From Megaustenia siamemsis (Eukaryota; Mollusca; Gastropoda; Stylommatophora; Ariophantidae): 64,000 nt of DNA. The notes beneath the pieces were generated by a model that was not told where the DNA came from, did no database searches, and saw nothing but the letters and a program-made list of their open reading frames with translations. The translations under genes and the position numbers were made by a program. The stretch lies in the NCBI GenBank assembly GCA_032433765.1, contig JAVIAB010000049.1:21766779-21830778 (forward strand), in the 5' to 3' direction. The stretch's first letter is position 1, and every line of letters begins with the position of its first letter. This document shows, piece by piece, positions 1-11,742 of this stretch.

Positions 1-115
1 GACAAGTCAGCCTATGACAACCTGCACCATCAAAGCAAGAGACAGAGCGGAATGGCGCTTCATGGTAGCCAACCTTCGATGCGGAGAAGGCACCTAGTGG
101 TTATGATGATTACAT
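1..115 (+). mobile_element. LINE family B, 3' end
   Basis: Closely matches the 3' end of the better copies at 14343-14456 (+) and 29065-29180 (-). It encodes the C-terminal tail ending around 'CTIKARDRVEWR' and runs into a short GAT-rich tail. It is cut by the window start. Family B is an RT-type LINE judged from the longer copies; this piece alone has no RT motif. Confidence 0.7.
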
Positions 116-175
116 TTGTAAGTTTGTCAACGCTTTCGAGACAGAGGAATGTTAAGAGGCTTCTATTTGTAAATT

Positions 176-434
176 AGGGAGCCGCGATAGCTCAGTGGTT
201 AGTGAACTGGACTACAAAGGACAAGAGGAATGGTTCGATCCCAACCGACGGCTTGCGGTTCATTCAGCTTTAAATGGGTACCTGATTTTTTTCTGGGAAA
301 GTAAAGCGGCACTGGCGTAATACTGACCACATAACCCCAAAAATCATGTGCCGAAGGTCTGTAAAATGTATGGTCACTAACACCATATTTCCTATACGCC
401 ACTTGGCGTGACGGGGGTACTTTACTTTACTTTT
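176..434 (+). mobile_element. SINE1, tRNA-derived SINE with 12-bp TSD
   Basis: The tRNA-like head has an A box (TAGCTCAGTGG, 188-198) and a B box (GGTTCGATCC, 232-241). The central domain and the tail ending in GTACTTTACTTT repeats follow. A direct repeat TATTTGTAAATT flanks it at 164-175 and 435-446, a perfect target-site duplication. The insertion splits LINE A. Confidence 0.93.
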
Positions 435-1197
435 TATTTGTAAATTGTCTGGAACTACTACATGCAAGCATAGAAGTCTCTTCTAGAACACATTTATATA
501 GACTCAACACTGGCACCCAGTACAGCACGAAAATTAACAGTAACAAGGCAGATTTAACAAACAAAGCTGTAGATAAACAGAACATCAACATAACGATGGC
601 CAATAGACTTGTAGGGCGGGTAGAGAAATTAACACAAACAAACAAACTAGAAAATCTAGTGACAAACAACAATTCACAAACAGCAGAAATAGACTCATGA
701 TGCGACACATTTTGTCAAATCATTGGACAACTATCACTACTCCTATCCAAAAAAAAGACACAAAAGAAAAGGCAAAACGGGCACTCTACTCTCAATCTTC
801 AACCAAACGTTGACTTACCAATGCCTGAGCTGGGCCATGGATTCAAGGACAAAAAAAAGTTGACCATTGCTGAAATTAAATGTGGCAATAGAATGGTGGG
901 AAACAACATAAGAAATGAGATCAGAAATGGGGAACTGAAAAACAAATATGCGAATAATTCATGGTATCAAAACATAAAGAGGTAACAGATAAAGTGTGTT
1001 TTTTTTTACACGTGATCAGACAGAAATATCAAAACACAACACAATGAACCTTCAATAAACGTAGATACAATAGACTCAAGGACAGACTATGATAAATATG
1101 GATTGATGGAGCATTAGAGAGATAAAGAAAATGTAACATCAGGAGAAGCTAACAGAGAAGCACACTATAGGAAACTCTATCTATCCTAGAAGTAAGT

Positions 1198-1453
1198 AGT
1201 AGTAAAGAGACTCCGTCACGCCAAGTGGCGTATTGGGAATATGGTGTTAGTGACCATAAACTTTACAGACATTCAGCACATGATTTTTGGAGTAATGTGG
1301 TCGGTATTACGCCCGTGCCGCTTTACTTTCCCAGAAAAAAATCCGGTACTCATTTAAGATTGGGTGAACTCGGAAGCCGTCGATTGGGATCGAACCCTAC
1401 CTCTTGTCCTTTGTAGTCCTGTTCCCTAACCACTGAGCTATCGCGGCTCCCAT
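1198..1453 (-). mobile_element. SINE1, antisense, nested in LINE A 3' end
   Basis: Same family as 176-434, reversed, with its head at the high-coordinate end. An imperfect duplication (12 of 14 bases) at 1179-1192 and 1454-1467 flanks it. LINE A resumes after the SINE with the segment preceding its GAA-rich tail. Confidence 0.9.
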
Positions 1454-1509
1454 ATCTACGCTAGAAGCTGAAAGGTAAATGGAGAAGGAAAGAAGAAGAC
1501 GACGAATCA

Positions 1510-2725
1510 TCAAGATTTGTTTGTCCGCCAACAACAACCTCCCAGCGTCGAGTACTTGAAGTTTCTATTTATAGCCACGTAAATAATGAAGTTCCCCAAA
1601 CTATTTAGACAGAACAACGCCTGCTTGGCTCCATTAATAACAAATATAATGTCAAAATCGCCCCATACGTTTAAGAACATATTCCAGCAGTACATCAAAT
1701 ATAGAACTAACATGTGACACAAACAGTATAAAACACACATGCTAAATAATGTTTTCGTTGTTTTTGATATCAGTTTCTGAGATGTTAACTTCGTTTTATT
1801 TGCGACTCCATCGGATGTTAACAGTTTTCGCTGGTAGATGATCAAACTAATTTTAAATCCTGTTATAATGGTAGTAGATGTCATGAGAATGACAGGAGCA
1901 GTAAATGTCAGGTATTTAACGAACAGGAAAGTATCGTAAAAAGTCCACTCTTTTCGTGCGGGTAATATTTGGCTTTAAGAACTAGTCGGCACACTAAAAT
2001 ATCTGTTACAAACACTTGTTTGCACTCTAGATAAACTAGGTCTAATCTAACGATAAAGGCGATATTTAAGACGTAAACGCAGGAGACAGCAAGTAAGGTT
2101 CTCAGGGCGTCACGAAAGTAAGGAATTTGAGTGGGAAATATATCGCCACCAATAGTTCTCCACATATCAGCACATGTATCATCATTGAGCACCCAGCGCC
2201 GAACTCCGAGGCGATATGATATAACGTGCACAAAACCAAGAAGATTGTATTTACAGTTGTGGACAATTTCAAGTCAAACGGGCTATTGAGATGAGCAATC
2301 AGTTCAGGATAATTGTTAACGCTTATCAAATATAGAATATCAGAAATAGCCAAAGCGACGATCAATATGTTTGAGCATTTCTTGAAACCCTGGCCACTAA
2401 CCAGGACTATACTCAGCGTGTTTCCGACTATCCCCACAAAACTGATAGATGGAAACATTACAACTTCTATTATTCGTATAATAAGATTTAGTAAACGTCT
2501 CTTTGCTGATTCATTTCCTATGAGATATGAGGTCACTGAATCTCCCGTTCCTGTCGTATTTCCCATCTCCATATTGAGAACTTCCAACCAAAGTCTGCTT
2601 GTTTTAAAAATATTTATTGCGAATTCTTTCAAGACTGAGAATATAAGATTTATATCACGTTCTTTCATTGACAGAAGATATAGAAGACGGATTAAACAAA
2701 TAACTTTAGTCTTCACTTGTAACAT
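1510..2725 (-). pseudogene. Rhodopsin-like chemosensory-type GPCR, frameshifted
   Basis: Reads from 2725 down to 1510 as three overlapping frames that line up with the intact receptor at 18316-19542. The first frame has an N-terminal extension, an NTT glycosylation site, TM1 with GN, TM2 with 'LAISD' and TM3. A single C appears deleted in the segment matching 'VTPLRT' (near 2110), and the second frame carries TM4 and the following loop. Another shift near 1925 moves to the third frame, which carries TM5-TM7 and 'GNFIIY'. The DRY-equivalent arginine is also lost ('GELL' where paralogs have 'GERL'). Two frameshifts plus loss of a key residue support a pseudogene. A sequencing error could explain one shift but not all three changes. 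Confidence 0.88.
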
Positions 2726-3942
2726 TTTGTTGATGACGTCCCATACAGACGCCTCTATTTAAGGCCGTACAATTTACATAGTAAAAAAATTGATTTCAAA
2801 ATAACGTAAATGTTAACAAATTTTCCTGAAGTGAAAGTTAAACATGAAGTGCCTGAGAAGTTAACAGAATGTTCGCTAAAGTGTCTTTTTGTAAACTTTA
2901 TTGGTACTTCTGTCCTACAATTTAATACTATAACGTTTAGTGAATACAGTTGATGTATTCATGATTTCTGATGCACTTGTTTAGATTGAGTGTGGGTTGA
3001 GTATTTAACTCTTATTTTTGTGAATGAAAGTTGTGTGGTCTGTCTGATAACTTTCGTTGTTTCAAGAACTTTCAGAATACAGTGAAGACATCTTAGACCG
3101 CTCAAGAGCTTTCATCTTTAGGCCAGCACTTTCAATTTCAAACAGATTCTTCTAGAATTGAATAAGACCCTTCACCTCGAACCGAAGAGAGAATTAATTC
3201 TCTTGTTTAACATAGCACGAGACGTTAAATGCAGGTAGAGTATCACTTACGTAGTTGATGTACAAGCTGTTTGATAGTGAAGGACTAGCTCATGATAATG
3301 TTCGTAGGCAGACGAGAACTTCGATGCGAATGATAATATGATATTTTAATATAAGAAACTACGAGTTATTTATATTGTTCTTTACTATTCATCCCTTTTG
3401 TGGATAATATTGATGTGACTGAGCCACGTGACTCAAACTATGATAGCGGAGCGAGGCGTGGCAGACCGCACACGCGCAGTACTGACATGGCGCCAGGGCT
3501 ATAATGTTGACATACATCTCTACTGGCTCTGGGCTGATGCTGTCCGCTCATCGGACTGAAACCGAAGGCCCCCAAATCTAAGGGACTCTTGCCATCTTCT
3601 TAATCTTATAGCATTGAGATGGTACACTACTGACAGGCTTCATCAATGTTCTTAGTGTACCTCCACTTTCAGTTATTCTTTTAGTCTCAGAAAAGTCACG
3701 CTGAGTCTACCGATTCTGCAACATTATCTCCCACATCTTTCTCAGTCTACCTTTCCTTCTCCCATCTCTTACAGATCCTTACAAAGAGGCTCAAGGAGAT
3801 TATGGAGCTAGCTCAACAAATGAGTCTATTTTGCGTGTCTTTATTATTGTAAACAAATCATGTGTTCCGATTACTTGTTGTCTCCTTTTGTGAACTTTTC
3901 CATTTTTGACATGGGCTATTTCCTGCTCATTGGATTTCTCAT
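2726..3942. other. Upstream flank of GPCR pseudogene, no gene seen
   Basis: AT-rich sequence without a convincing ORF. A GC-richer stretch at about 3420-3500 contains CACGTG and several CG dinucleotides; I cannot assign it. Around 3690-3800, antisense, there is a weak resemblance to the 'GRPRKRW'-type C-terminus of LINE proteins. Confidence 0.4.
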
Positions 3943-6101
3943 CTTTATAGCTTATTTCACAACATGTTTATAACTTTTTTCACATGTTATAGCTATTTCA
4001 CAACATTTTTATAGCTTATTTAAAAATGTATAGCTTATTTCACAACATGTTTGTAGCTTAATTCACAACATGTTTATAGCTTATTTCACAACATAGTTTT
4101 AGCTTATTTCACAACATATTTATAGCTTATTTCACAACATAGTTTTAGCTTATTTCACAACATATTTATAGCTTATTTCACAACATAGTTTTAGCTTATT
4201 TCACAACATATTTGTAGCTTATTTCACAACATGTTTGTGCTTATTTCACAACATATTTGTAGTTTATTTCACAACATATTTGTTGTTTTTTTCACAACAT
4301 AGTTTTAGCTTATTTCACAATATATTTGTAGCTTATTTCACAACATATTTGTAATTAATTTCACAAAATATTTATAGCTTTTTCCACAACATATTTGTAG
4401 TTTATTTCACAACATAGGTTTTAGCTTATTTCACAACATATTTATAGCTTATTTCACAACAGATATATAGCTTGTTTCACAACATATTTGTAGCTTATTT
4501 CACAACATATTTGTAGCTTATTTCACAACAAATTTATAGCTTATTTCACAACATATTTATAGCTTATTTCACAACATATTTGTTGTTTTTTTCACAACAT
4601 AGTTTTAGCTTATTTCACAACATATTTGTAGCTTATTTCACAACATATTTGTAGTTTATTTCACAACATAGTTTTAGCTTATTTCACAACATAGTTTTAG
4701 CTTATTTCACAACATATTTGTAGCTTATTTCACATTATGTTTGTGCTTATTTCACAACAGATTTGTAGTTTATTTCACAACATATTTATAGCTTATTTCA
4801 CAACATATTTGTTGTTTTTTTCACAACATAGTTTTAGCTTATTTCACAATATATTTGTAGCTTATTTCACAACATATTTGTAATTAATTTCACAAAATAT
4901 TTATAGCTTTTTTCACAACATATTTGTAGTTTATTTCACAACATAGGTTTTAGCTTATTTCACAACATATTTATAGCTTATTTCACAACATATTTATAGC
5001 TTATTTCACAACATATTTGTTGTTTTTTCACAACATAGTTTTAGCTTATTTCACAACATATTTGTAGCTTATTTCACAACATATTTGTAGTTTATTTCAC
5101 AACATAGTTTTAGCTTATTTCACAACATATTTGTACATTATATCACAACATGTTTATAATTTATTTCACAACATGTTTGTGCTTATTTCACAAAATATTT
5201 ATAGCTTATTTCACAACACAATTGTAACTTTTTTTTACAACATATTTATAGCTTTTTTTACAACATGTTTGTGCTTATTTCACAACATATTTATAGTTTA
5301 TTTCACAACATATTTATAGCTTATTTCACAACAAATGTGTAGCTTATTTCACAACATATTTGTAGTTTATTTCACAAAATAGGTTTTTAGTTTATTTCAC
5401 AACAGATTTGTAGCTTATTTCACAACATATTTGTAGCTTATATCACAACATATTTGTAGCTTATTTCACAACATATTTATAGCTTATTTCACAACATATT
5501 TATAGCTTATTTCACAACATATTTCTTGTTTTTTTCACAACATAGTTTTAGCTTATTTCACAACATATTTGTAGTTTATTTCACAACATATTTGTACCTT
5601 ATATCACAACATGTTTATAATTTATTTCACAACATATTTATAGCTAATTTCACAACATATTTGTAGCTTATTTCACAACATATTTGTAGCTTATTTCACA
5701 ACATATTTGTAGCTTATTTCACAACATATTTATAGCTAATTTCACAACATATTTGTAGCGTATTTCATCACATATTTATAGCTTATTTCACAACATTTTT
5801 ATAGCTTATTTAACAAAATATTTATTGCTTATTTAACAACACAATTGTAACTTTTTTTACAACATATTTATAGTTTATTTTACAACATGTTTGTGCTTAT
5901 TTCACAACATATTTATAGTTTTTTTCACAACATATTTATAGCTTATCTCACAACAAATGTGTAGCTTATTTCACAACACATTTGTAGCTTATTTTACAAC
6001 ATATTTATTTCTTATTTCACAACATATTTATAGCTTATTTCACAACATGTTTGTGCTTATTTCACAATATATTTATAGCTTATTTCACAACATGTTTGTA
6101 C
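3943..6101. repeat. 23-bp tandem array (about 94 units)
   Basis: Unit of 23 bp whose core reads TAGCTTATTTCACAACATA followed by TTTG or TTTA. Point variants and a few shortened units are scattered, and one ~450-bp block recurs, which suggests unequal exchange of multi-unit segments. No host gene. Confidence 0.95.
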
Positions 6102-6350
6102 AATTCGGAAATGTTTGAAAGTGTTAACAGTTGTAACTGTTATATATTTGTTGCTGTTATGTTTAATGATAACATATGTCTTTGAGAAGAGAAATTGTGA
6201 AATGCGTAATTTTCAAACCACAGCGATCTTCCTCACCTTCTGGGGCGAAGGTGCACGTCAACAGCAAGCTGTAAGGGAATGTTAGATGATGGTTTATGTC
6301 GGGATCGTCGAGACAGAAATATGCAGAACCTGCTCCATCTCTTCGTGGTG

Positions 6351-6372
6351 CCTCTCTCTCTCTCTCTCTCTC

Positions 6373-6414
<42 letters not shown>

Positions 6415-6452
6415 TATATATATATATAATTATATATATATATATATATATA
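6351..6452. repeat. Compound (CT)n-(TA)n microsatellite
   Basis: About 11 CT repeats followed by about 38 TA repeats interrupted by AATT. The short ORFs read through it on both strands are artefacts of the dinucleotide. Confidence 0.95.
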
Positions 6453-6459
6453 AGTAAAG

Positions 6460-6917
6460 TGCACCATAACTCCAATCTTAAGTCGGTCCTATTATATGGC
6501 TGTGAAACATGGAGAACAACAAAATTTACAATCACGAAGATACAGACTTTCATTAATGGATGCTTACACAGAATAAAAGGATGGAAATGGCAGGACAAAA
6601 TCACTAATATAGAATTATGGAAATGTACCAGTCAAATACCAGTGGATAAAGAGATACAGCGAAGACGATGGCGCTGGATAGGACACACACTAAGGAAGCC
6701 GAATAAGAGTATTACACAACATGCTCTTTGTTGGAATCCCCAGGGAAGAGACAAAGAGGAAGACCAAGGAATTCTTGGAGAAGACAGATAGAAGCAGAGA
6801 TGAAGATGATGGGGAAGACATGGAATGGTCTTAAAAGAATGGCAAGAAACAGAACGACTTGGAAGTGTTTGTTGAAGACCTGTGCTCCACAGGGAGCTGA
6901 AAGATGGAAGAAGAAAG
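6460..6917 (+). mobile_element. LINE family D, C-terminal ORF fragment
   Basis: Encodes 'VLLYGCETWRTTK', then 'RRWRWIGHTLRKPN', and after a frameshift near 6740 'KRQRGRPRNSWRRQIEAEM' and 'NRTTWKCLLK'. This is the typical C-terminal region after the RT domain of endonuclease/RT LINEs. Related copies lie at 22646-22800, 47100-47512 and 55440-55620. It is 5' truncated, and a SINE1 abuts its 3' end. Confidence 0.8.
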
Positions 6918-7173
6918 TGCCCCGTCACGCCAAGTGGCGTAAAGAAAATATGGTGTTAGTAAGTAACAATTTTACAGACCTTCTGCACATAAGTTTAAAG
7001 GTAATGTGGTCGGTATTATACCCGTGCCGCTTTGCTTTACCAGAAAAAAAAAAACAAAAAAACTCAGCTACCTATTTAAGGCTGGGTGAACCTGGAATCC
7101 GTCGATCAGGATCGAACCCAACATCTCGTCCAGTATAGTCCAGTTTTCTAACCACTGAGCTATCGCGGCTCCC
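6918..7173 (-). mobile_element. SINE1, antisense
   Basis: Central domain, then antisense B box and A box, ending at CGCGGCTCCC. It carries a longer A-run than other copies. No clear target-site duplication was seen. Confidence 0.88.
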
Positions 7174-7206
7174 TTATCTTTCACAGTTTATCCAAATATA
7201 CATATT

Positions 7207-7436
7207 TTAATATGGAGAACAGATGGCTGTGTTAATTTTCTATGCGGTTTCGTCTTATGTCTTTTGGCGTGTGCTGAGACTGCTATGCTGGGGAGGGACT
7301 ACAGCGACCTTTCTTTGTTTGGGAGATGAAATAGTAATTCGGATGATTCCACTGGCACGGGCGGATGAGCAATTATGGTTTTTAATTCGTTTGCAGTGAT
7401 ACCGAGGCCTTCCATAACCATCATCATCATCATGTA
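7207..7436 (+). mobile_element. Repeat family U1, 3' portion
   Basis: Shares its sequence with 13150-13612 and 24713-25057, including a 'GGCCTTCCATAACCA' 3' terminus and a short-period tail. Copies start at different points but share this end, as expected of a 5'-truncated non-LTR retroelement. Coding content was not recognised. Confidence 0.7.
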
Positions 7437-7825
7437 CCATACCGGTTGGCGTAGGCGATCATGTCCTTCTACAATCTTCTATCTACAGTTCATCATATCA
7501 GTTCTGTTGTTGACTGTTTTCCATGCCATGACACCAAGCTATCCAGTATTTTCTCTATTTGTCGTCCGCGATCTCTCTTTCCTTTTATTTTGCCAGTTGT
7601 AACCAAGTATTCCAACTTTCCTCTTCTCATGATGTGCCCAAAAAATGTTGATTGCTTCTTTCTGATGTTTTTTAGGAGCTCCCTTTTTGTGTTGGCCTCT
7701 TTGAGAACTTCCTCATTGGTCTTTTTATCTGTCCAGGGAACTTTCAACATTCTTCTGAGAAATCCCATCTCTGTGGCCTCTAATCGTCTTTTCATTTGTT
7801 TGTCTACTGCCAATGATTCGCTTGG
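7437..7825 (-). mobile_element. LINE family C (RTE-like), 3' end, antisense
   Basis: The minus strand encodes 'RRLEATEMGFLRRMLKVPWT', 'FFGHIMRRGKLEYLVTTGK' and 'KRDRGRQIEKILDSL', the post-RT region typical of RTE/BovB-type LINEs. The (GAT)n 3' tail, read as ATC repeats here, abuts the U1 tail. It corresponds to 15880-16258 in the longer copy. Confidence 0.85.
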
Positions 7826-8119
7826 ACAGTTAACCTTAACATAACCATATCCATATATAACCATAACCATAACATATTTTAATCTTAATTTCAATCATTT
7901 TAAAACATTAATAACATATTTATTAACATTTACAATGAAAACGTTTTAAAAATTGAAAACAAGTAAATTCATAAAAATTGATTCACCGATCGTTATATCT
8001 AAATTAATCCTTCGATCATCAAATTGAAAATCCACTTTTTCTTTAAAATTGTAAACCCATAGACAAATAGATGTTCTTGAGGATCTTCTATGTTTTATAT
8101 TAGTACCAGACAAGTGACA

Positions 8120-8290
8120 AACATTAGTGGCCGTGTAAGAAGAATTATCAACCAACATAGAACTGGAGTCGTCAGTCGCTGGACACTGCGGGACTTGCTG
8201 AGGAGGGGATCTGAGTAGGGGATGTCCGCCTATGGACATGTTCGGAATGCAATGATGATGGCCCGCAAATAACTCAATAACTGACAAACA
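8120..8290 (+). mobile_element. Retroelement family F, 3' fragment
   Basis: Matches the 3' ends at 20930-21265 (-) and 42190-42380 (+). It contains the 'GTCGTCAGTCGCTGGAC' block, the ATGATGATG segment and an AATAACTC tail. The family encodes an arginine-rich peptide, seen best at 20974-21252, that I do not recognise. Confidence 0.65.
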
Positions 8291-8429
8291 GATGCACTTT
8301 CATAGTATCTGTCTCAGAAACGTTGATTTCTTCTTCTTTCCGTCCTCATTTGCCTTTCAGCGTCGAGGGGAGATACAATTTGTGGTCTTTTGCTCTTCTG
8401 TTCGCTTCTGCTGCTATTATGTTTCCTAA

Positions 8430-8660
8430 AAAAAACCAAAAAGTAAAGGTTCCCTCACGCCTTGCTAGTCGTATGTGGTATATGGTGTTAGTGACCATAT
8501 TTTTCTATAACCACGGCACATTTTTGGGTGATGTGGTCGGTATCACGCCAGGCCAGCTTTACTTCCCAGAAAACTTTACTTACCATATCCCTGGTACCTA
8601 TTTTTAGAGCCTGGGTGAACCCCGGAGCCTTGTTTATCCAAAATAAATCCACCAATGCTG
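8430..8660 (-). mobile_element. SINE2-type element, antisense
   Basis: Contains the reversed central domain with GTGATGTGGTCGGTATCACG and GGGTGAACCCCGGAGCCTTG, matching 34388-34650 (sense) more closely than SINE1. TGTTTCCT at about 8420 and 8685 is a possible short target-site duplication within LINE A. Confidence 0.75.
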
Positions 8661-8857
8661 TGTATTGAACTCGGACTCTTCTTTGTTTCCTGGTGCTTCT
8701 AAATATTCCACCTATCCACCTTTTTCGTGGTCAACCATTGATTCTAGTGTTCTCGCAACGTTTATTGAAGGCTTGTTGTGTTGTGTTTTGATCACTCTGC
8801 CTTCTCACGTGGCCAATATCATTTTATCTATTGTTTCTTTATATATCCTATTGGGGG

Positions 8858-8902
8858 TGGGGGGCGGGGGGGGGGGGGGGGGGGGGGGGGGGGTGGGGGG
8901 GG
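8858..8902. repeat. Poly-G tract inside LINE A
   Basis: A run of more than 30 G with rare T or C interruptions. It lies where other LINE A copies have a short G run (antisense of CCCC near 10790), so it looks like a local expansion of that run. Confidence 0.85.
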
Positions 8903-9239
8903 TATTCCTAGCTTTTTCTCAATTCGTCATTTCTGATCTTATCTCTCAGACTGTTTCCTGTCATTCGTCTAACACATTTCTTCTCTGTAGAGGTTATTTT
9001 TCTTATTGTTTATTGCATCTAGGGTCTAGGACTGACATTGGTAGCACAAAGAAACGTTGACAAAATTACAAATGTTACAGATATAAGTAATAATTGCTAG
9101 GGGAGATAATAGATATACTTGTCTTATTCATATTCTGACGTCAAAGTGATCTATGTACCTGCTGTTGTTATGGCTGTGCAACAGCTGCATTTGGCATTGT
9201 TGATCTACGTACCGTGTAACAAAATCGTGCTTTTTGGAA

Positions 9240-9970
9240 TGTGACAAAATTACACATTGACTGGTGGGAAGATGAATGTGACAACATCTTCACTTAGTGA
9301 CGGTGGGAGAAATGTGACTATTCTTGTCAATGATTGGGAAAGGGAGAAATGTGACAATTCTTGTCAATGATTGGGAAAGGGAGAAATGTGATAAAATCAG
9401 ACATTGACTGGTGAGAACATAAATGTGACAAATCTTCTTCATTGAGTGACGGTGGGAGAAATGTGACAATTCTTGTCTATGATTGGGAAAGGGAGAAATG
9501 TGACGATTCTTGTCAATGATTGGGAAAGGGAGAAATGTGACAATTCTTGTCAATGATTGGGAAAGGGAGAAATGTGATACAATCAGACATTGACTGGTGA
9601 GAACATGAATGTGACAAAATCTTCATTGAGTGACGGTGGGAGAAATGTGACAATTCTTGTCAATGATTGGGAAAGGGAGAAATGTGACAATTCTTGTCAA
9701 TGATTGGGAAAGGGAGAAATGTGATAAAAATCAGACATTGACTGGTGAGAACATGAATGTGACAACATCTTCATTTAGTGACGGTTGGAGAAATGTGACA
9801 ATTCTTGTCAATGATTAGGTAAGGGAGAAATGTGACAATTCTTGTCAATGATTGGGAAAGGGAGAAATGTGATAAAATCAGACATTGACTGGTGAGAACG
9901 TGAATGTGACAAAATCTTCATTGAGTGACGGTGGGAGGAATGTGACAATTCTTGTCGATGATTGGCGAAG
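9240..9970. repeat. Complex minisatellite, 5' half (AATGTGACAATTCTTGTC motif)
   Basis: Alternating subunits built on GAGAAATGTGACAATTCTTG, GATTGGGAAAGG and GACATTGACTGGTGAGAAC give a higher-order repeat of about 150-180 bp. It is interrupted by a LINE A insertion at 9971, and related repeats resume after 11067. Confidence 0.88.
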
Positions 9971-11056
9971 CCAAAGTATACCAAAACCTATACATAGCCT
10001 TCATTGACCAGGAAAAAGCACTCGACAGAGTAAACAGAGAACAACTGTGGGAGATACTAACAACATACGGAGTAAGCCAACATCTAACCAACATTATTAA
10101 AAGTCTCTACGCCAACAGCAGCTGCAGGGTCAGAACAGCAACAGGCTACACAGATCACTTCGAAGTTAGATCAGGTGTAAGACAGGGGTGCGTACTATCC
10201 CCCCTACTGTTTATTACATACATGGACCATATATGCAAGCTAGCCAACCCATCAGAGACAGAGGAGATCAACGAGCTTCTATTTGCAGACGACCAGGCAC
10301 TAATACATGAAACAATAGAAGACCTACATGAACACTTAAACAAACTCAACATCTTAGGAACAAAATACAACATGAAAATCAACATCAACAAAACAGAAGT
10401 CATGAATGTCGCCAAAAATAAACAGAACATCAACATAACTATAGAAGGCAGACAACTAAAACAAGTAGAGGAATTCAAATACCTAGGAAGTCTAATGACA
10501 AACGACAATTCCCAAACAGCAGAGATAGAATCAAGATGCAACAAAGCTTGTCAATCATCGGACAGTTATCACCACTATTATCCAACAAGGAAATAACTCT
10601 GGAGGCAAAACGAGCACTATACAATACAATCTTCATTCCAACGTTGTGCTACCAATGCCAGACCTGGACTCTAGATGCAAGAACAATAAGAAAATAACCT
10701 CTACAGAGATGAAATGTGTTAGACGAATGACAGGAAACAGTCTGAGAGATAAGATCAGAAATGAAGAACTGAGAAAAAAGCTAGGAATAGCCCCAGCCAT
10801 AGAATATATAAGGAAACAACAGATAAAATGGTTCGGCCACGTGACAAGGCAGAAAGAACAAAACACAACACAACGAGCCTTCAACAAACGTTGTGAGAAC
10901 AACAGACCCAAGGGTCGACCACGAAAAAGATGGATCGATGGAATATTAGAAGCACTAGGAAACATAACAGCAGCAGAGGCGAACAGAAGAGCAAAAGACC
11001 GCAAATTATATCTCCCCTCGACGCTGAAAGGCAGATGAGGAAGGAAAGAAGAAGAA
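9971..11056 (+). mobile_element. LINE family A, 5'-truncated insertion with 11-bp TSD
   Basis: The best LINE A copy. The ORF contains RT motif A ('FIDQEKALDRV'), motif B ('SGVRQGCVLSPLLF') and motif C ('LLFADDQALI'), then 'FKYLGSLMT'. After two apparent single-A losses near 10550 and 10690 it continues with 'KWFGHVTRQ' and 'GRPRKRWIDGI' to 11038. It ends in a GAA-rich tail. GATTGGCGAAG at 9960-9970 and 11057-11067 is the target-site duplication, and the target is a minisatellite. Five-prime truncation, tail and TSD show insertion by target-primed reverse transcription. Probably RTE-like; the clade assignment is inference. Confidence 0.93.
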
Positions 11057-11067
11057 GATTGGCGAAG

Positions 11068-11370
11068 GGAGTAAAATATGACAAAATCACACATTGACTG
11101 GTGAGAAGATGAATATGACAAAATCTTACACTATTTGGTGAGAAGTAGAATATGCTAAAATCTAACATATGACTGGAGAGAAGAAGAATGTAACAAAATT
11201 TGATACTGACCGGTGAGAGGAAGAATGTAACAAAATTTGACACTGACTGGTGAGGGAAGAATGTAACAAAATTTGACACTGACTGGTGAGGGGAAGAATG
11301 TAACAAAATTTGATACTGACTGGTGAGGGGAAGAACATAACAAAATTGACACTGACCGGTGAGATATACT
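11068..11370. repeat. Minisatellite, 3' half (about 38-bp units)
   Basis: Units of roughly 36-40 bp containing GAATGTAACAAAATTTGA and CACTGACTGGTGAG. They are related to the array before the LINE A insertion but more homogeneous. Degenerate remnants of another short repeat (TCTCATTGACGATT-like) continue to about 11480. Confidence 0.85.
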
Positions 11371-11504
11371 GCCAATCTTTGTCTCATTGACGATTATAGT
11401 TTCAAAATATGTCTCATTAATGATTGTAGTTCATTATATGTCAATCTATATATTATTCATAATTGTAGGTCAGTGTATCTCAATCTACGTCAGTTTGATG
11501 ATTG

Positions 11505-11742
11505 GAGGACTGGTTGGTCTCAAGGCAAGACGCCGGCCTCGAGAAGAGAGGTTGTGGGTTCAAATCCTGGCTTACCGGTTGGGATTTGTCTTTATGATTT
11601 CTCTCTGTGGCAACCGCCCCTGGTCACAACAGCGAGGCCCAGCTTGAAACGTCAATTACTCATCGACGGAAAAAATATGAGTACCTCCGAAGTTTTCTGC
11701 CTGTGCGACGAGGAACTCCTGTGCACACGGCTACCAGGGAAA
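11505..11742 (+). mobile_element. SINE4, tRNA-derived
   Basis: The head contains an A-box-like TGGTCTCAAGGC and a B box GGGTTCAAATCC (11556-11567). The body matches the antisense copy at 37410-37672, including TCAATTACTCATCGACG and CGGCTACCAGGG. It directly abuts the LINE E 3' end. Confidence 0.82.

Larger units (their letters stand above)
128..1505 (+). mobile_element. LINE family A, degraded copy hosting two SINEs
   Basis: Aligns by eye, apart from two SINE insertions, with the well-preserved LINE A copy from about 10251 to 11056. It starts in the segment just before the RT motif C region and ends with the same GAA-rich 3' tail. Many substitutions and indels break the reading frame. SINE1 copies sit at 176-434 and 1198-1453. 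The 3' tail stops within 10 bp of the GPCR pseudogene stop codon at 1510. Confidence 0.8.
8331..9050 (-). mobile_element. LINE family A, antisense, split by SINE2
   Basis: 8331-8429 is the reverse complement of the LINE A 3' end (compare 10967-11056). 8681-9050 continues the same alignment upstream through the 'GRPRKRWID' region. SINE2 separates the halves, and a homopolymer G expansion (8860-8893) interrupts the second half. Confidence 0.82.

Noticed and set aside
181..255. tRNA gene
   Set aside because: A and B boxes are present, but the 3' half does not fold into an acceptor stem and the same sequence recurs fused to a common SINE body.
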